From NCBI GenBank assembly GCA_947095585.1, contig OX352763.1, positions 102,899,908-102,963,907 of the forward strand: a DNA stretch of 64,000 nt. The letters run 5' to 3'. Below the pieces are notes generated by a model. It was not told where the DNA came from. It was given only the letters and a program-made list of their open reading frames with translations, and ran no database searches. Each line of letters starts with the position of its first letter. The first letter of the stretch is position 1. Positions 1-8,871 of this stretch are shown piece by piece. The stretch is from Nephrocerus scutellatus (Eukaryota > Arthropoda > Insecta > Diptera > Pipunculidae). Made by a program: the position numbers and the translations under genes.

Positions 1-131
1 CTGGTATTCGCTTTTTCCTCCTGGATTGCCCTTTCAAGGATTTCCAAGGCATCAGCACAATCTATTCCCCGCACTAGATATTCGACCTCCAACTCGTCGG
101 AGTCCAAAACGGCAACGTTCATATCAGACAT
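1..131 (-). CDS. gag-like protein, N-terminal part of an LTR retrotransposon (runs off the window)
   Basis: The minus strand opens with ATG at 131-129 and stays open to the window edge, giving about 43 residues that start MSDMNVAVLDSDELEVEY. The segment is acidic and ends in a predicted helical stretch (DALEILERAIQEEKAN). It lies downstream of a leader, a TGGCGCCC primer-binding site and an LTR-like sequence, which is the position expected for gag. Short acidic helical openings of this kind are seen in some insect gypsy-type Gag proteins, but the fragment is too short to assign a family. The capsid, zinc knuckle and pol parts lie outside the window. A BEL-type Gag is the main alternative. Confidence 0.5.
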   Translation of the reverse strand, partial: MSDMNVAVLDSDELEVEYLVRGIDCADALEILERAIQEEKANT

Positions 132-710
132 TATGGGTGTCGAAGGTAACTTGAGCATTGAGTTCCGGAAACTAATCCCAATTCAAGCGAGAACCAACAA
201 AAAAAAATTTTGTACGTGCTATAGAAAGCAGACGTGGATCGATTTAAAGAAAATCAGTCTTTTATTAAAAGAACGAATTAGTAAATTCCGTACGTGTAAA
301 TGCCGACCGAGGAATGGAGATAGAGGAAGGAGATCGAGCAAAAGTCAATTTCCTTATTTTTTTAAGTAAAACAAAAATAACGATCAAAATCAAATTATTA
401 TTTTAAAAGGAATGAGGATGAGGCCAGAGCAAGGCACACAGTCAAATGGCAGGCAAGAGTCGTTGGGGAAGAGGATAGGGGGGAAGTGGGATAAAGTTCA
501 AGCACACATTCAAGAGTCAAACAGCGTTGCCACGCTGGACAAGTATACCGCCTGAACAAACGGAAATCTTGAAATAACAAAAAAATCAAACAACTACGCA
601 TGAATCAAACGGCGTTACTAAGCCGGACATGCATGCTGGATAAAGGAAATTTAAAAAGCTTTTCAAACACTGTAACGAGGAAACGATACTACAAGAATAG
701 CCTTTATACA
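132..710 (-). other. 5' untranslated leader of the LTR element
   Basis: This is about 580 bases between the putative primer-binding site and the gag ATG. Reading frames here are short and show no known domain, so I treat it as leader. A second CTGTAACGA at 670-678 resembles the LTR edge at 723-731 but has no PBS beside it. Confidence 0.4.
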
Positions 711-722
711 CTTTGGGCGCCA
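711..722 (-). promoter_or_regulatory. Primer-binding site of LTR element A
   Basis: Read on the minus strand the bases are TGGCGCCCAAAG, one base after the LTR edge TTACA. TGG-initial sites complementary to a tRNA 3' end are how LTR retrotransposons prime minus-strand DNA synthesis, and TGGCGCC is a common core. The primer tRNA cannot be named from 12 bases. Confidence 0.6.
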
Positions 723-723
723 C

Positions 724-995
724 TGTAACGAAATGGATTGGGCAGAGTCCCACATCCATTCAGTTGACAGAATTACCCATGTTATGCTTGGGTCCCGCGC
801 GATCTGATTTGCCGGCTATCGCTCAGGGAAGGTCAGGGTTCTTGCGGGGCATAACACGGGTCTTGAGAAGACCGCTGGAAGGAAAGGGGGCAGGGAAACG
901 GGTGCAACGCTCTGCTCTAGCCTACCGAGGTCCGCATGCACTGCGTGGCCTCACCCTCAATGACGGCCCTAAGCGGACATCATGCCAGTCTTACA
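724..995 (-). repeat. 5' LTR of LTR element A (candidate, 272 bp)
   Basis: On the minus strand the sequence begins TGTAAGACTGGCATG and ends CCATTTCGTTACA, so it has TGTAA...TTACA inverted ends and is followed one base later by the PBS. It is more GC-rich than the flanking AT-rich DNA. No second LTR is visible in the window, so the boundaries rest on the termini and PBS only. The outer edge could be slightly different. Confidence 0.55.
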
Positions 996-1338
996 AAAAA
1001 AAATTAACAATAAAAAAATCGAACCTTGCGTTTTGTTTCCTTTTATTACAAGATAAACTAAATATAATTCTAAAAATAAATATAATTTTAAAGATATATA
1101 AATATAATTTTAAGATAGATAATATAGGATAGTGTAATCTAAGAAAGTAATGAGAGTAATGAGAAAAAAAAATGAGAAGTAAAAAAATATATAAATAAAA
1201 AAATTGGTGCACCAGCCAAAACTTATCATTCAGATCAAGTAATCAAAATTTATATGCACTATATATATATTTGCTGTACATATGTACAAAAAAAATACCT
1301 TATTACTTGGCATTTAAACTTAAAAATTACAATACTTG
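996..1338. other. AT-rich spacer, no gene seen
   Basis: The stretch is low in complexity, with AATATAATTTTAA-type repeats at 1060-1125. Reading frames in it are accidental. It separates the LTR element from the 3' end of the jockey-type LINE. Confidence 0.6.
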
Positions 1339-1349
1339 TTTTTTTTTTT

Positions 1350-1617
1350 AGAATAAGATATTTTATTTAACATTTAAGAAATATACAATTTTGACTTAAA
1401 ACTAAACTTATAACTAAATAATATTAATAAGTGTCGGCTCAACAATAGGGGCCCGACGTATTCACATTGTCTTTTATTCGTATTGCTTATAATTAAACAA
1501 TATTTTTGACTACTTAATCTACTACATGTTATATTTAAAGTAATTTAATTTTAAACAATAAATTCTAAAATAAAATAAAAATGAAAAGAATATGAGAGGG
1601 TATAAACAGGGCGATCT
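1350..1617 (-). other. 3' UTR of the jockey-clade LINE
   Basis: An AT-rich tail follows the ORF2 stop at 1618-1620. It contains a GC island (GTCGGCTCAACAATAGGGGC at 1434-1453) that recurs almost unchanged at 33.6 kb, which marks it as the 3' end of a dispersed repeat. The element ends in the T run at 1339-1349. Confidence 0.6.
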
Positions 1618-1861
1618 TCAGCCTCTGTAATGTTGATTGATGGCCTTCTCGTAGAAGGAGACGTCTTGATTATTAAAGATGTCGTTGTATCTAGCATCTG
1701 TGAATCCTCTGATGTGTATGTACCGGTGACTTGGCTCGATTTCTTCGCTTCTCAGTCCTTGCATCTCAGGACTTGGATGAGTTTCCAATCCGTCGACGAA
1801 TTTCCTCGCCATTTGAAACAAGTGATCTGTTATTGGCAGCAGACCTGTTGCTTCGTAAAGT
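1618..1861 (-). pseudogene. C-terminus of jockey ORF2 reverse transcriptase protein, separated by an insertion
   Basis: The minus strand encodes LYEATGLLPITDHLFQMARK at its start, followed by about 60 more residues to a stop at 1618. The 'xLYxxTGLLPI' pattern followed by a run of basic residues is typical of the ORF2 tail of jockey-clade LINEs. The ORF2 body at 2972-4215 stops just after the sequence that normally precedes this tail. The A tail of the inserted CR1-like LINE (T run 1862-1886) abuts this fragment directly, so the two halves were once contiguous. Confidence 0.65.
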
Positions 1862-2971
1862 CTTTTTTTTTTTTTTTTTTTTTTTTATAATGTACACACG
1901 CTAAAGGGGTTTGCACCCTTATAATGCTTAGCACAGCGTGGGCGTTAGGAAATTAGGGAGAGGAAAGGATGAGATGTCTATGCACACGTGTCTTAAACGA
2001 CTGCAGATCATATATATGCGGGAACACAGAATCAGGCAATTCATTCCACATAACTATCGTGCGGCTAAAGAAGGAATCTCTAAATTGGTTAGTACGTCCG
2101 AAGATAGGCTTAATGGTGGACCCATGAGCTCGAGTTGAGGCACGGGTATTACGGATGGGTTGGAGAATGGGCGGGATGCATCTGGATATTTCTTTTGAAC
2201 ACCGCTTGTGGAAAAAGCGATAAAACAGTGACAGGCAGGAAACATTCCTACGATGTTCAAGCGATTCGATTGTTTTCGCGATATGTACATCACCAATAAG
2301 TTTTAACGCGCGGTTCTGAACTCTGTCTTGTAGATGCAATGTAGTCTTGGGAGCACCTGCCCAGACAATGCAGTTGTATTCAAGTTTAGGGCGAATATAC
2401 GCCTTGTAAATAGTTGCCAGATCTGAAGGAGTGAAGTACATCTTGCACCGTTTTAGGAAACCTAAGCATCTCGCAGCATTTTTGGCGATGGCAAATATGT
2501 GGTCATTCCAACGAAGCTTGTTGTTGACACACATACCGAGAATTGAGAGTTTTTCAGTTTCTTTGATGCAAGATCCATTCATGGTTAAAGTTTGGGGGTT
2601 TAAATTACGCTTGGACGACAGAAGACAGCATTGGGTTTTAGAAGCGTTAAATTCAACTCTATTATGTAGGCCCCACCTTGTTATGCTGTCAAGGTCAGAA
2701 TTTAACGTGCTTAACATACGTTGTTGTTCAAGTTCCACTTGTGCCGAAGAGGGGCGCGCAGAAAGCGAGAAGTCATATGAAAAGCTAAGAGTACTGTCGT
2801 CAGCAAAGGAATGGATTGGATTAGAGGTGGTGGATAGGAGATCATTAATGAAAATCAGAAAGAGTGTCGGAGATAAAACAGAGCCTTGAGGAACACCGGC
2901 GTTTATGCGGTGGACATTGGATTTGAATCCGTCCAATACGACCTGGATTGAACGGTCAGAAAGGTCGACAC
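1862..2971 (-). mobile_element. CR1-like LINE, 5'-truncated copy 1, inserted in jockey ORF2
   Basis: A 25 base T run at 1862-1886 is the A tail of a minus-strand LINE whose 5' end is truncated at about 2971, inside its reverse transcriptase domain. 5' truncation is the usual outcome of target-primed insertion. Two relatives with high nucleotide identity occur at 37.3-39.5 kb and 49.2-51.6 kb. At 2971 the jockey reading frame stops and the frame containing VLDGFKSNVHRINAGVPQGS starts. I could not find a convincing target duplication. Confidence 0.8.
1953..2971 (-). pseudogene. Reverse transcriptase (palm to C-terminus) of the CR1-like LINE, copy 1
   Basis: About 335 residues are open from the truncation point to a stop at 1953. 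Motifs in order are INAGVPQGSVLSPTLFLIFIN (RT block 4), SFADDSTLSF (catalytic FADD), FNASKTQ, then the thumb (KLRWNDHIFAIAKNAARCLG, YKAYIRPKLEYNCIVWAG) and a basic C-terminal tail. The role would be reverse transcription of the LINE RNA at a nicked target. The first third of the RT, the endonuclease and ORF1 are missing because the copy is 5'-truncated. The remaining frame has no stop, which suggests a fairly recent insertion. The clade call (CR1 or a relative in the jockey superfamily) rests on motif style only. Confidence 0.75.
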
Positions 2972-4215
2972 AAACTTATAGCTGTTTGGCACCCTCCAGA
3001 GCCCTGTACAGATCCTTAGTACCTTCCTTTCAAATAGGGAGATCTTCTTCATCGTTGTTGGTGAGACGGTGAACCATATGGGATAGCCATAGGTTATCAC
3101 TGGCCTGATGAGCTGCTTGTAGATGAGCAGCCTGGTGTTGTTGGATAGTCCGTTTCGTGTTCTTAGTAGCGGGTGCACCAAATGAAGAGCGTAGTTCGCT
3201 TTTTTCATTGTTTTTTCGATGTGAGAGTTAAACTTTAGCCTCTCAGTAAAGTTGATTCCCAGGTACTTAGTCTCTGACTTGGTGTTTATTATCGTGTTAT
3301 CCGGAAGGGTGATTTTTAAGGCTCTGCACCTGCTTGCGATTTTTCTTATCCTTGTTTCGGTTGCTGGTACTCGGAAGCAGACGAGTTCCGTTTTGTTGGC
3401 GTTAATCTTCAGTCCCCACTTCCGGTAGTACTCCCAAAGGTTTCGGAGGTGTTCCTCCACTCTTCGGGCAGCTATCTCAGGAGAGCGGGAAACGGCATAG
3501 GTTATGGAGTCATCCGCGAAAAGCATGGTCCTTGTTCCGGCTGCATTGGTGGGTTGATCCGCCGTGAAGATGCTAAATAGGACTGGTCCAAGTCTGGAGC
3601 CTTGGGGAACTCCGGCATTAATCCTTTTCCTTGTCGATGGGCTGCCATACACCTGTACAAAAAAGACCCTGTTAAAAAGAAAATTTTTAATTATTTTCAC
3701 AATATAATTGGAGAAACCAAATCTAATAAGTTTGTACAGTAGCCCGTTGATCCAGACACTATCGAAAGCTTTTTCGATGTCTAGTAAACAGGCTACTGTA
3801 CTGCTTTTGACGTTTAGTCCTTTAGTGACGTCACTGTGAAGCTTCATCAGAGGGTGCAGCGTAGAGTGCTTTTCTCGAAAGCCGAACTGAAAGGCAGGAA
3901 TTAGATTTCTTTCCGAACAATACTAAAATACTAAAAACAAAACAATTGATATTTTTACGGATCAATGATTCCAATACTTTACTGATACAACACAGTAAAG
4001 CTATGGGGCGGTAACCAATTACGCTAGAACGGTTAGTTTTCTAAGGGAACTGGTACTACTTTGGCCACTTTCCAGGTGTCTGGAAAGTAACTATTGTTTA
4101 GGCAGTTGTTGAATATTATAGTTAACATCAAAATCGCCATATTCGGCAGCTTTTTAAGTAAAAAATTGGAAATTCCGTCAGTGCCCGATGATTTTTTAGA
4201 GTTTCCACTCATAAT
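2972..4215 (-). pseudogene. Jockey ORF2, reverse transcriptase core
   Basis: The frame 3847-2972 is open for about 290 residues. Visible RT blocks are ACLLDIEKAFDSVWINGLLY (first catalytic Asp region), INAGVPQGSRLGPVLFSIF, MLFADDSITYAV (FADD) and GLKINANKTELVCF, followed by thumb motifs (YKQLIRPVITYGYPIW). Between 3848 and 4215 the N-terminal RT blocks are recognisable but carry several frameshifts and stops. The frame is cut at about 2971 by the CR1-like LINE, and the tail resumes at 1861. In an intact element this enzyme copies the LINE RNA at the target nick. Confidence 0.75.
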
Positions 4216-4938
4216 TCAATCACTGACAACTGCTGTCCCTGTGAACATATCCACGTCAACGGGTGCGCTAGCGGGATTGTCTTCACTGAACTGCACTTCA
4301 AAATTTCTTGGAGAAGTTGTGTCTTCCACAAGACTTTCAACCTGCTCTACAAAATCTGGAAGATGAGCTGGTGATTGGTCCGTAAAGCTCCTTTCGAAAG
4401 GACAGTCAAAGGCTTCGGCTTTTTCAAGAGGACTGGATGCTACTTGCTCTCCAAACGTGATACTTTCTGGAATAGAAATACGTTTTCCGATCACAGAATT
4501 CAGCTTTTTAAAAGCATTCGGGCCTGGTTTGATGTTCTGAAGTCGTTTGGTCAGTTCATCTTCCTGGTAACTTCGCACAGCTTGACGTAGCATGATTACT
4601 GTACAACGCAGTTGCGAAAATACAGACTGATATTCGTCATTAACAGTGTTGAGAGTCCTGTTGAAGATCCTCTGAAGGCGTTTCCTTAGCCTTTGCTTGT
4701 GAGCATATATTGCCTGAATATTCTCAGGTAGATGTTGAAACCGATCCCTGCTAGAACAAACAGTTTTCTGCCGATCTATTCCGGCAGAATGTTGACGAAA
4801 TTTGTCGTTGCCAAGAAGAAATCCAGCATGGATGGTGTCCGAGGATATGTCTTCCGGGGCTGTGAAACAACAGCAATGGTATGGTGCTGAGGATTTGAAT
4901 CCAACCAATCTGCAATGGCCTTTCCTTGATTGTTGCAC
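4216..4938 (-). pseudogene. Jockey ORF2, linker between endonuclease and reverse transcriptase
   Basis: This basic, helical stretch (for example AIYAHKQRLRKRLQRIFNRT) sits between the endonuclease and RT domains, as in other jockey-type ORF2 proteins. It is in a different frame from the endonuclease ORF, which ends at 4776. The C-terminal part of the endonuclease, where a conserved SDH motif would be expected, is not seen, so a short deletion plus a frameshift near 4780 probably joined the two parts. The linker then runs acidic toward the RT start. Confidence 0.6.
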
Positions 4939-5393
4939 ACTTCATCTTGCCATCGGGTGTGCCTAGCGTTAAAATCCCCCCCAACCACACAGTATGTGTG
5001 CCTAGAGGAGATGCCGCAGACAGTTTGCAGATCCCGTTGAATGTTTTTCCTCGTTGCATTACAGTGATTGTACATTGATATTACCAACAAGGTCTCAACC
5101 TCGTTGACTTTGATGCTGACAGCTGTTGCTTCCATGCTACGCAAACCACTGATTTGCACCTTTTCGCCTGCCATAGTGTCCCTGATAAGGACCGCCGTTT
5201 TGCTTTTGTCGACCCTGTGAATGTTGTATCCGTCTGGACTGAATGGGTTTCTCCCTGTGAGATTTGTTTCCTGTAAAAGAAGAATGTCAGGTTTATTAGT
5301 TTTTATAAATAATTTTAGTGTTATACGCCTAGCTAACGAATAAATAGAGTTCACGTTATATGAAAATATACTTATCCTGCTTATTGTGAACAT
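4776..5393 (-). pseudogene. Jockey ORF2, N-terminal apurinic/apyrimidinic-type endonuclease
   Basis: ORF2 starts at ATG 5393, overlapping the ORF1 stop by 13 bases as is usual for this clade. The EEP-fold motifs appear in order: YNVNSIYSLARRI near residue 13, LLLQETNL (metal-binding Glu) near 40, ISMYNHCNA near 105, VVGGDFNARHTRW (Asp and Asn) near 137, and SMLDFFLA near 188. The enzyme nicks target DNA to prime reverse transcription. The ORF ends at residue 205, short of the full domain of roughly 230 residues, and the terminal SDH block is missing, so the enzyme is probably inactive. Confidence 0.75.
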
Positions 5394-6892
5394 AATTCAC
5401 AAATAAGTCGACCCAAAACGGTTGTTTTGTACCTGTCATCAAGACTGCTATAATTAGCAGGCACGACTTCTCTTGCTTTCTGCAGAATTGTGAAAAGGTC
5501 TGCTCCAAATAGCCTTTCCGTATCGTCGAAGATGTTAGATTTTCCAGTAGATGGTGCCGGTTTTGGAGCTTGTTTACTTACTGGTTTTTTGCTTGCTTGG
5601 ATAGTTGGTGGTGGTTTGTTAATTGTTGCTGGCTTGCTAGCAGTCCCCATAACAGCTATACTAGCAAAGCTAACTCCTTTCACTATTCCTTTTGCAGCAG
5701 ATTTCTGGGCAAACTTATGCTGATCCATCTTCTTTTGGGCGGTTTTTACTTTTTCCGCCATTTTTTCTTTATATTTAGGACATCCTCGATAGTTTGCAGG
5801 ATGTCCAGATTTTTGGCAATTTGTGCAGAAGACGTTGTCGTCTTTCTTGTTGTCTACATTTCTCGGACATTGGCCAGGTAAGTGTTCGTCCTTGCACTTA
5901 ACGCATCTGTATTTCATGCCGCAATTGCTTGCGACATGTCCAAACTTTTGGCAATTTTTGCATTGGGTAATGCCGGCTGGTTTTAGCTTTTCCCAATGCA
6001 CCAACTGGTTCATTAGGAGGGTTTTTGAGCCAACTGCTGCCTTATCGCAGTTCTTCTCAAGTTCGACAATGAAATGGTTAAATTTCCTGTCGTTCCTCTG
6101 CAATTTGAAGGGTTTGACCTCCACTACATGGACACCGTCTGCTGTCAACGCTTCCTTGACATCCTCAGTGTCAAAGGAGTGGTGAATACCTTTAAGGACC
6201 AACAATTCTTTCCTGTCTTCCTTAGCGGTATAGGTGTTGAATTCAGTCTTTCCTGACTGTAGGAAAGATCGAATTCGCTGGTGGCCGTCTTTGTTTATGG
6301 CCGTAACTACCGATTTGCTGCTATTGATGTTGCGAATTCTGCAACATATATTGGCACTCCTCGTGAACTTTGAGAGTTCAGCGACGTTTAGTCTAAAGCA
6401 GACTATTGGCGGCATGGCACAAGTTTTTGTTGTTGGTCCCGACGACTGGTGTTTTTTGGTTGCTGGAACAACAGGTGGTGGTGTCTTTTTAGTGACATTT
6501 TGTGCCTCTTTTGCCTTGGCTGTTTTCTCTACAGCGGTAACATTCGGCGGATTGCTTCCTTCAACAGTAACTACTGCAGGAGAAGATGATGTTGGTGGTG
6601 ATGATGGTCTGGATTCAGACAATCTCCTCCTTTTTGCCTTTACTGGCACGGTTACAGGAGAAGACCGCTCTTTGCGATTGTCTTCTTCTGCTGGTAATGG
6701 AATCGGACGCTTCAATATCCCTATGCTCATATTTTCCTCTTTAGAGGAAGTGGCGTCTTCGCAAAGCTGGTTGACTTCATCCAGCCTTTCGTAGAGAGAT
6801 GCGAGGAATTCACCACCATGATTGGAGACTTCTTGTCTAATTAAGGTTAATACTTCATTAACCTTTTCCTTTCTTCTCTGTTTTTTCCCCAT
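5381..6892 (-). CDS. Jockey ORF1, Gag-like nucleic-acid-binding protein (intact, 503 aa)
   Basis: A continuous 503 residue frame runs from ATG 6892 to the stop at 5381. The N-terminal third is low in complexity and rich in Pro, Ser, Thr and Lys, with a short leucine-rich helix at the start (EVLTLIRQEVSNHGGEFLASL). An RNA-binding-like region follows near residues 195-290. Then come three Cys-rich knuckles at about residues 308-375: CKNCQKFGHVASNC, CVKCKDEHLPGQC and CTNCQKSGHPANYRGC. The last, with HPANYRGCP, is characteristic of jockey-clade ORF1. The protein would coat the LINE RNA. It is the only intact long ORF of this element and could act in trans for related copies. Confidence 0.85.
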   Translation of the reverse strand: MGKKQRRKEKVNEVLTLIRQEVSNHGGEFLASLYERLDEVNQLCEDATSSKEENMSIGILKRPIPLPAEEDNRKERSSPVTVPVKAKRRRLSESRPSSPPTSSSPAVVTVEGSNPPNVTAVEKTAKAKEAQNVTKKTPPPVVPATKKHQSSGPTTKTCAMPPIVCFRLNVAELSKFTRSANICCRIRNINSSKSVVTAINKDGHQRIRSFLQSGKTEFNTYTAKEDRKELLVLKGIHHSFDTEDVKEALTADGVHVVEVKPFKLQRNDRKFNHFIVELEKNCDKAAVGSKTLLMNQLVHWEKLKPAGITQCKNCQKFGHVASNCGMKYRCVKCKDEHLPGQCPRNVDNKKDDNVFCTNCQKSGHPANYRGCPKYKEKMAEKVKTAQKKMDQHKFAQKSAAKGIVKGVSFASIAVMGTASKPATINKPPPTIQASKKPVSKQAPKPAPSTGKSNIFDDTERLFGADLFTILQKAREVVPANYSSLDDRYKTTVLGRLICELCSQ

Positions 6893-7466
6893 TTTATAGG
6901 GCTGAAAAAAAAATTCTGTAATTAAATAACTATTAATTATAAATATGTGTCTGAAATGAAAAAAGTAATTAGTGAATTAAAATATCTTAAAAAATTCGCA
7001 GGTAGCGAAATGCTCGCTTTTTGGTATGAGGGGTTTTTCCGTAGCCGGTAGCAGGTAGATGAGCGATCTGGTGCGGGATCTTTATGAGATGTGCTCGTGT
7101 TGAGCGCTCGATGCTGACTGATAAAAAGAAAACTATTAGAACTCTGTTTCACTATTTAGAAACCTGCTGTGCCGCACTATCTAATTTGTTATTACACTTT
7201 TTAACTTGGATTTGATTTAAGGCCTAGCGCCAGTTCAATTTATATTCGAAAACTTTTCAACTTTGAATTAATTTCATGTTTCGCACAAGTTTAATGCTAT
7301 GTGCATATTCAAATTTTCTTTTTTTTTCTTTTAGAAAACTTCAAATTAGATTTGATTTTTAGTGTAGCACTGTTTTTAGCTCAGATTCGATTCTCAGTAT
7401 CACACAAGTTTAATACTAATTTTTAACTTTAAAAAAACTTTACTAGCAAAATTACTCTATTCTATA
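6893..7466. other. 5' UTR or flank of the jockey LINE, no gene seen
   Basis: 6893-7150 may be 5' UTR of the LINE. From 7165 to 7440 the sequence is AT-rich and loosely repetitive: CGCACAAGTTTAATGCTA at 7275-7292 and CACACAAGTTTAATACTA at 7402-7419 are about 127 bases apart. I see no supported coding frame. Confidence 0.4.
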
Positions 7467-7771
7467 GGGTGTTTTTTTGGGAGGTTTGTTTTTCCGATAG
7501 ATGTCGTTTTATTTTATGACAGTTGTTTTGACAGCTCAAAGTGGCATTTCTACTCAGTATTGGTTGGCAAATCATTATGAAAAAAAAAAAAAAAAACAAA
7601 AAAAAAATGACATTTGTGAAAAATAGTCGTGGTAGCCATATGCCAGAAATTGTGTTTAAATGTTAAATGCCAAAAAATTATCTACCAAATAAAAAAAAAT
7701 TTTGGTCATTTCATAATTTTATATGTGTTTTATTCAAAAAAAAAATCGGCAACCTCTTAAAAAAACACCCG
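7467..7771 (+). mobile_element. Mariner-derived MITE, copy 1 (inverted relative to copy 2)
   Basis: A 300 bp element flanked by TA. The left end is GGGTGTTTTTTTGGGAGGTT and the right end is CCTCTTAAAAAAACACCCG. Its outer arms match both ends of the 1.3 kb mariner at 51642-52943 nearly base for base, but the whole transposase gene is replaced by an A/T run (7578-7607). It is therefore a non-autonomous deletion derivative, mobilisable only by a transposase supplied in trans. Confidence 0.85.
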
Positions 7772-7779
7772 TTAGATAT

Positions 7780-8080
7780 AACGTGTTTTTTTAAGAGGTT
7801 GCCGATTTTTTTTTTGAATAAAACACATATAAAATTATGAAATGACCAAAATTTTTTTTTATTTGGTAGATAATTTTTTGGCATTTAACATTTAAACACA
7901 ATTTCTGGCATATGGCTACCACGACTATTTTTCACAAATGTCATTTTTTTTTTTTTTTTTTTTTTCATAATGATTTGCCAAACAATACTGAGTAGAAATG
8001 CCACTTTGAGCTGTCAAAACAACTGTCATAAAATAAAACGACATCTATCGGAAAAACAAACCTCCTAAAAAAACACCCGT
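7780..8080 (-). mobile_element. Mariner-derived MITE, copy 2 (inverted relative to copy 1)
   Basis: This copy starts ACGTGTTTTTTTAAGAGG after TA and ends CCTCCTAAAAAAACACCCG before TTAG. It is nearly identical to copy 1 but in opposite orientation, with only about 8 bases between them. It keeps the same internal junction: the parent sequence up to TCACAAATGTCATT, a T run of about 20, then CATAATGATTTGCC, which is at the parental start codon. The shared junction shows both copies descend from one deletion event. Confidence 0.85.
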
Positions 8081-8425
8081 TAGTATACTGGGGTAGACTA
8101 TCGCTGTTGATTGTTAGTATCCAACTGTTACAATACTTGTTGTTGATGATGATGTTGACGCTGCTGAAGCTGACAATGATAATTCGATTATAAACCTGAT
8201 GAATTGATGATGATGATTGAGCGAGGAATTTGACTGATGATACTGCTGAAGCTGCCAATGATGCTTTGATGACAAGATTTACCGCATTGGCGTATTTGAC
8301 AATCAGTTCAAATCGATTTCCAATTGTATTATCTTGTGAGGAACCAAAAGACATGACAGTGAATAAGGACGTTTTGTCCGCGGGGAGTCTCGAATCGTAC
8401 GTGAGTATGACTTGTGGTCCTACAG
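8081..8425. other. Spacer with GATGATGAT-type repeats, no gene seen
   Basis: 8135-8270 is rich in TGATGATGATG and CTGAAGCTG trinucleotide-like repeats. Frames on both strands are short. The duplicated 8.4-18.1 kb block begins at about 8440. Confidence 0.5.
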
Positions 8426-8566
8426 CTACAGCCAATACAGCCAACTCCACACCTTTGCTTTGTTCAGTATCTTATACCAAGATATGAATTTCCATATCTC
8501 GTTGATGCAATAGAGTGCGCCAGAAATGCAAGCGAATGCCATCACGATTTTTATTATTGATGACAT
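8426..8566 (-). CDS. Short single-pass membrane ORF, type alpha (46 aa)
   Basis: ATG 8566 to stop 8426 gives 46 residues: MSSIIKIV, a hydrophobic segment (MAFACISGALY), then a Trp-rich amphipathic tail (IWKFISWYKILNKAKVWSWL) and a stop. A second copy at 17760-17900 keeps the same length but has lost ATG (CTG) and gained an internal TAA. The tail layout, with hydrophobic helix, W..WY..L and then VW near the stop, is shared with the type beta ORFs at 8872 and 13699, which suggests duplication of one module. I do not recognise the family. It could be the membrane tail of a larger protein, such as an endogenous viral glycoprotein, rather than a free microprotein. Confidence 0.35.
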   Translation of the reverse strand: MSSIIKIVMAFACISGALYCINEIWKFISWYKILNKAKVWSWLYWL

Positions 8567-8568
8567 GG

Positions 8569-8859
8569 CTATATTACGATGAGTATGTACGTTCGCCCAG
8601 TGTGTTTGTTTATAAAGCACATAAAGTGGGTCGCGTTACTAAATTGAACGGCTGGTACGTGGTGTCTGATGCAGTGGCAAGAAGATAGAATTGTTGTGCC
8701 ATTAAATACTGACACGCAGCGATCACCAATGTATTCTACTGCACAGCGATTCTTTTCGAGTCGTCTGAAAGAACAGATTTTGTTGTGCAGCCAAATGCTG
8801 CAGGAAAGTTCGCCTCGCCATGCGAGTCCGTCCACCACCAACATCGCCTGTGACGCCAA
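8569..8859 (-). CDS. Unrecognised Cys-rich ORF, type gamma (96 codons)
   Basis: An open frame just upstream of the alpha ORF. Its C-terminal 60 residues are Cys- and His-rich (DRCVSVFNGTTILSSCHCIR) and include an NGT and an NAT sequon. The matching stretch of the second block (about 17890-18075) keeps the frame open with mostly conservative changes (CVSAFNDTTILSSCHSIRHH). The Cys pattern, sequons and following hydrophobic tail look like an ectodomain, but I cannot name a family. The assigned start is uncertain, because the first 30 codons have no counterpart in the 17.9 kb copy. Confidence 0.35.
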   Translation of the reverse strand: MASQAMLVVDGLAWRGELSCSIWLHNKICSFRRLEKNRCAVEYIGDRCVSVFNGTTILSSCHCIRHHVPAVQFSNATHFMCFINKHTGRTYILIVI

Positions 8860-8871
8860 ACTGCTGCGTCA

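Larger units (their letters stand above)
1339..6960 (-). mobile_element. Jockey-clade non-LTR retrotransposon, near complete but broken
   Basis: Minus-strand order is ORF1 (Gag-like with three zinc knuckles), then overlapping ORF2 (apurinic endonuclease, reverse transcriptase), a 3' UTR and an A tail (T run at 1339-1349). This is the architecture of jockey-clade elements of flies. ORF2 is split at 1862-2971 by a different LINE. A second copy of the same 3' UTR occurs at 33.5-34.3 kb. The 5' end is not defined; 6893 to about 7150 may be 5' UTR. Target duplications were not found. The broken ORF2 makes this copy unable to move on its own. Confidence 0.8.

Noticed and set aside
713..1132. 139 codon plus-strand ORF
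   Set aside because: It lies over the LTR and AT-rich flank, has no domain, and is antisense to the LTR element.
2431..2889. 152 codon plus-strand ORF
   Set aside because: It is antisense to the CR1-like reverse transcriptase.
6234..6794. 186 codon plus-strand ORF with hydrophobic stretches
   Set aside because: It is the antisense shadow of the intact jockey ORF1.
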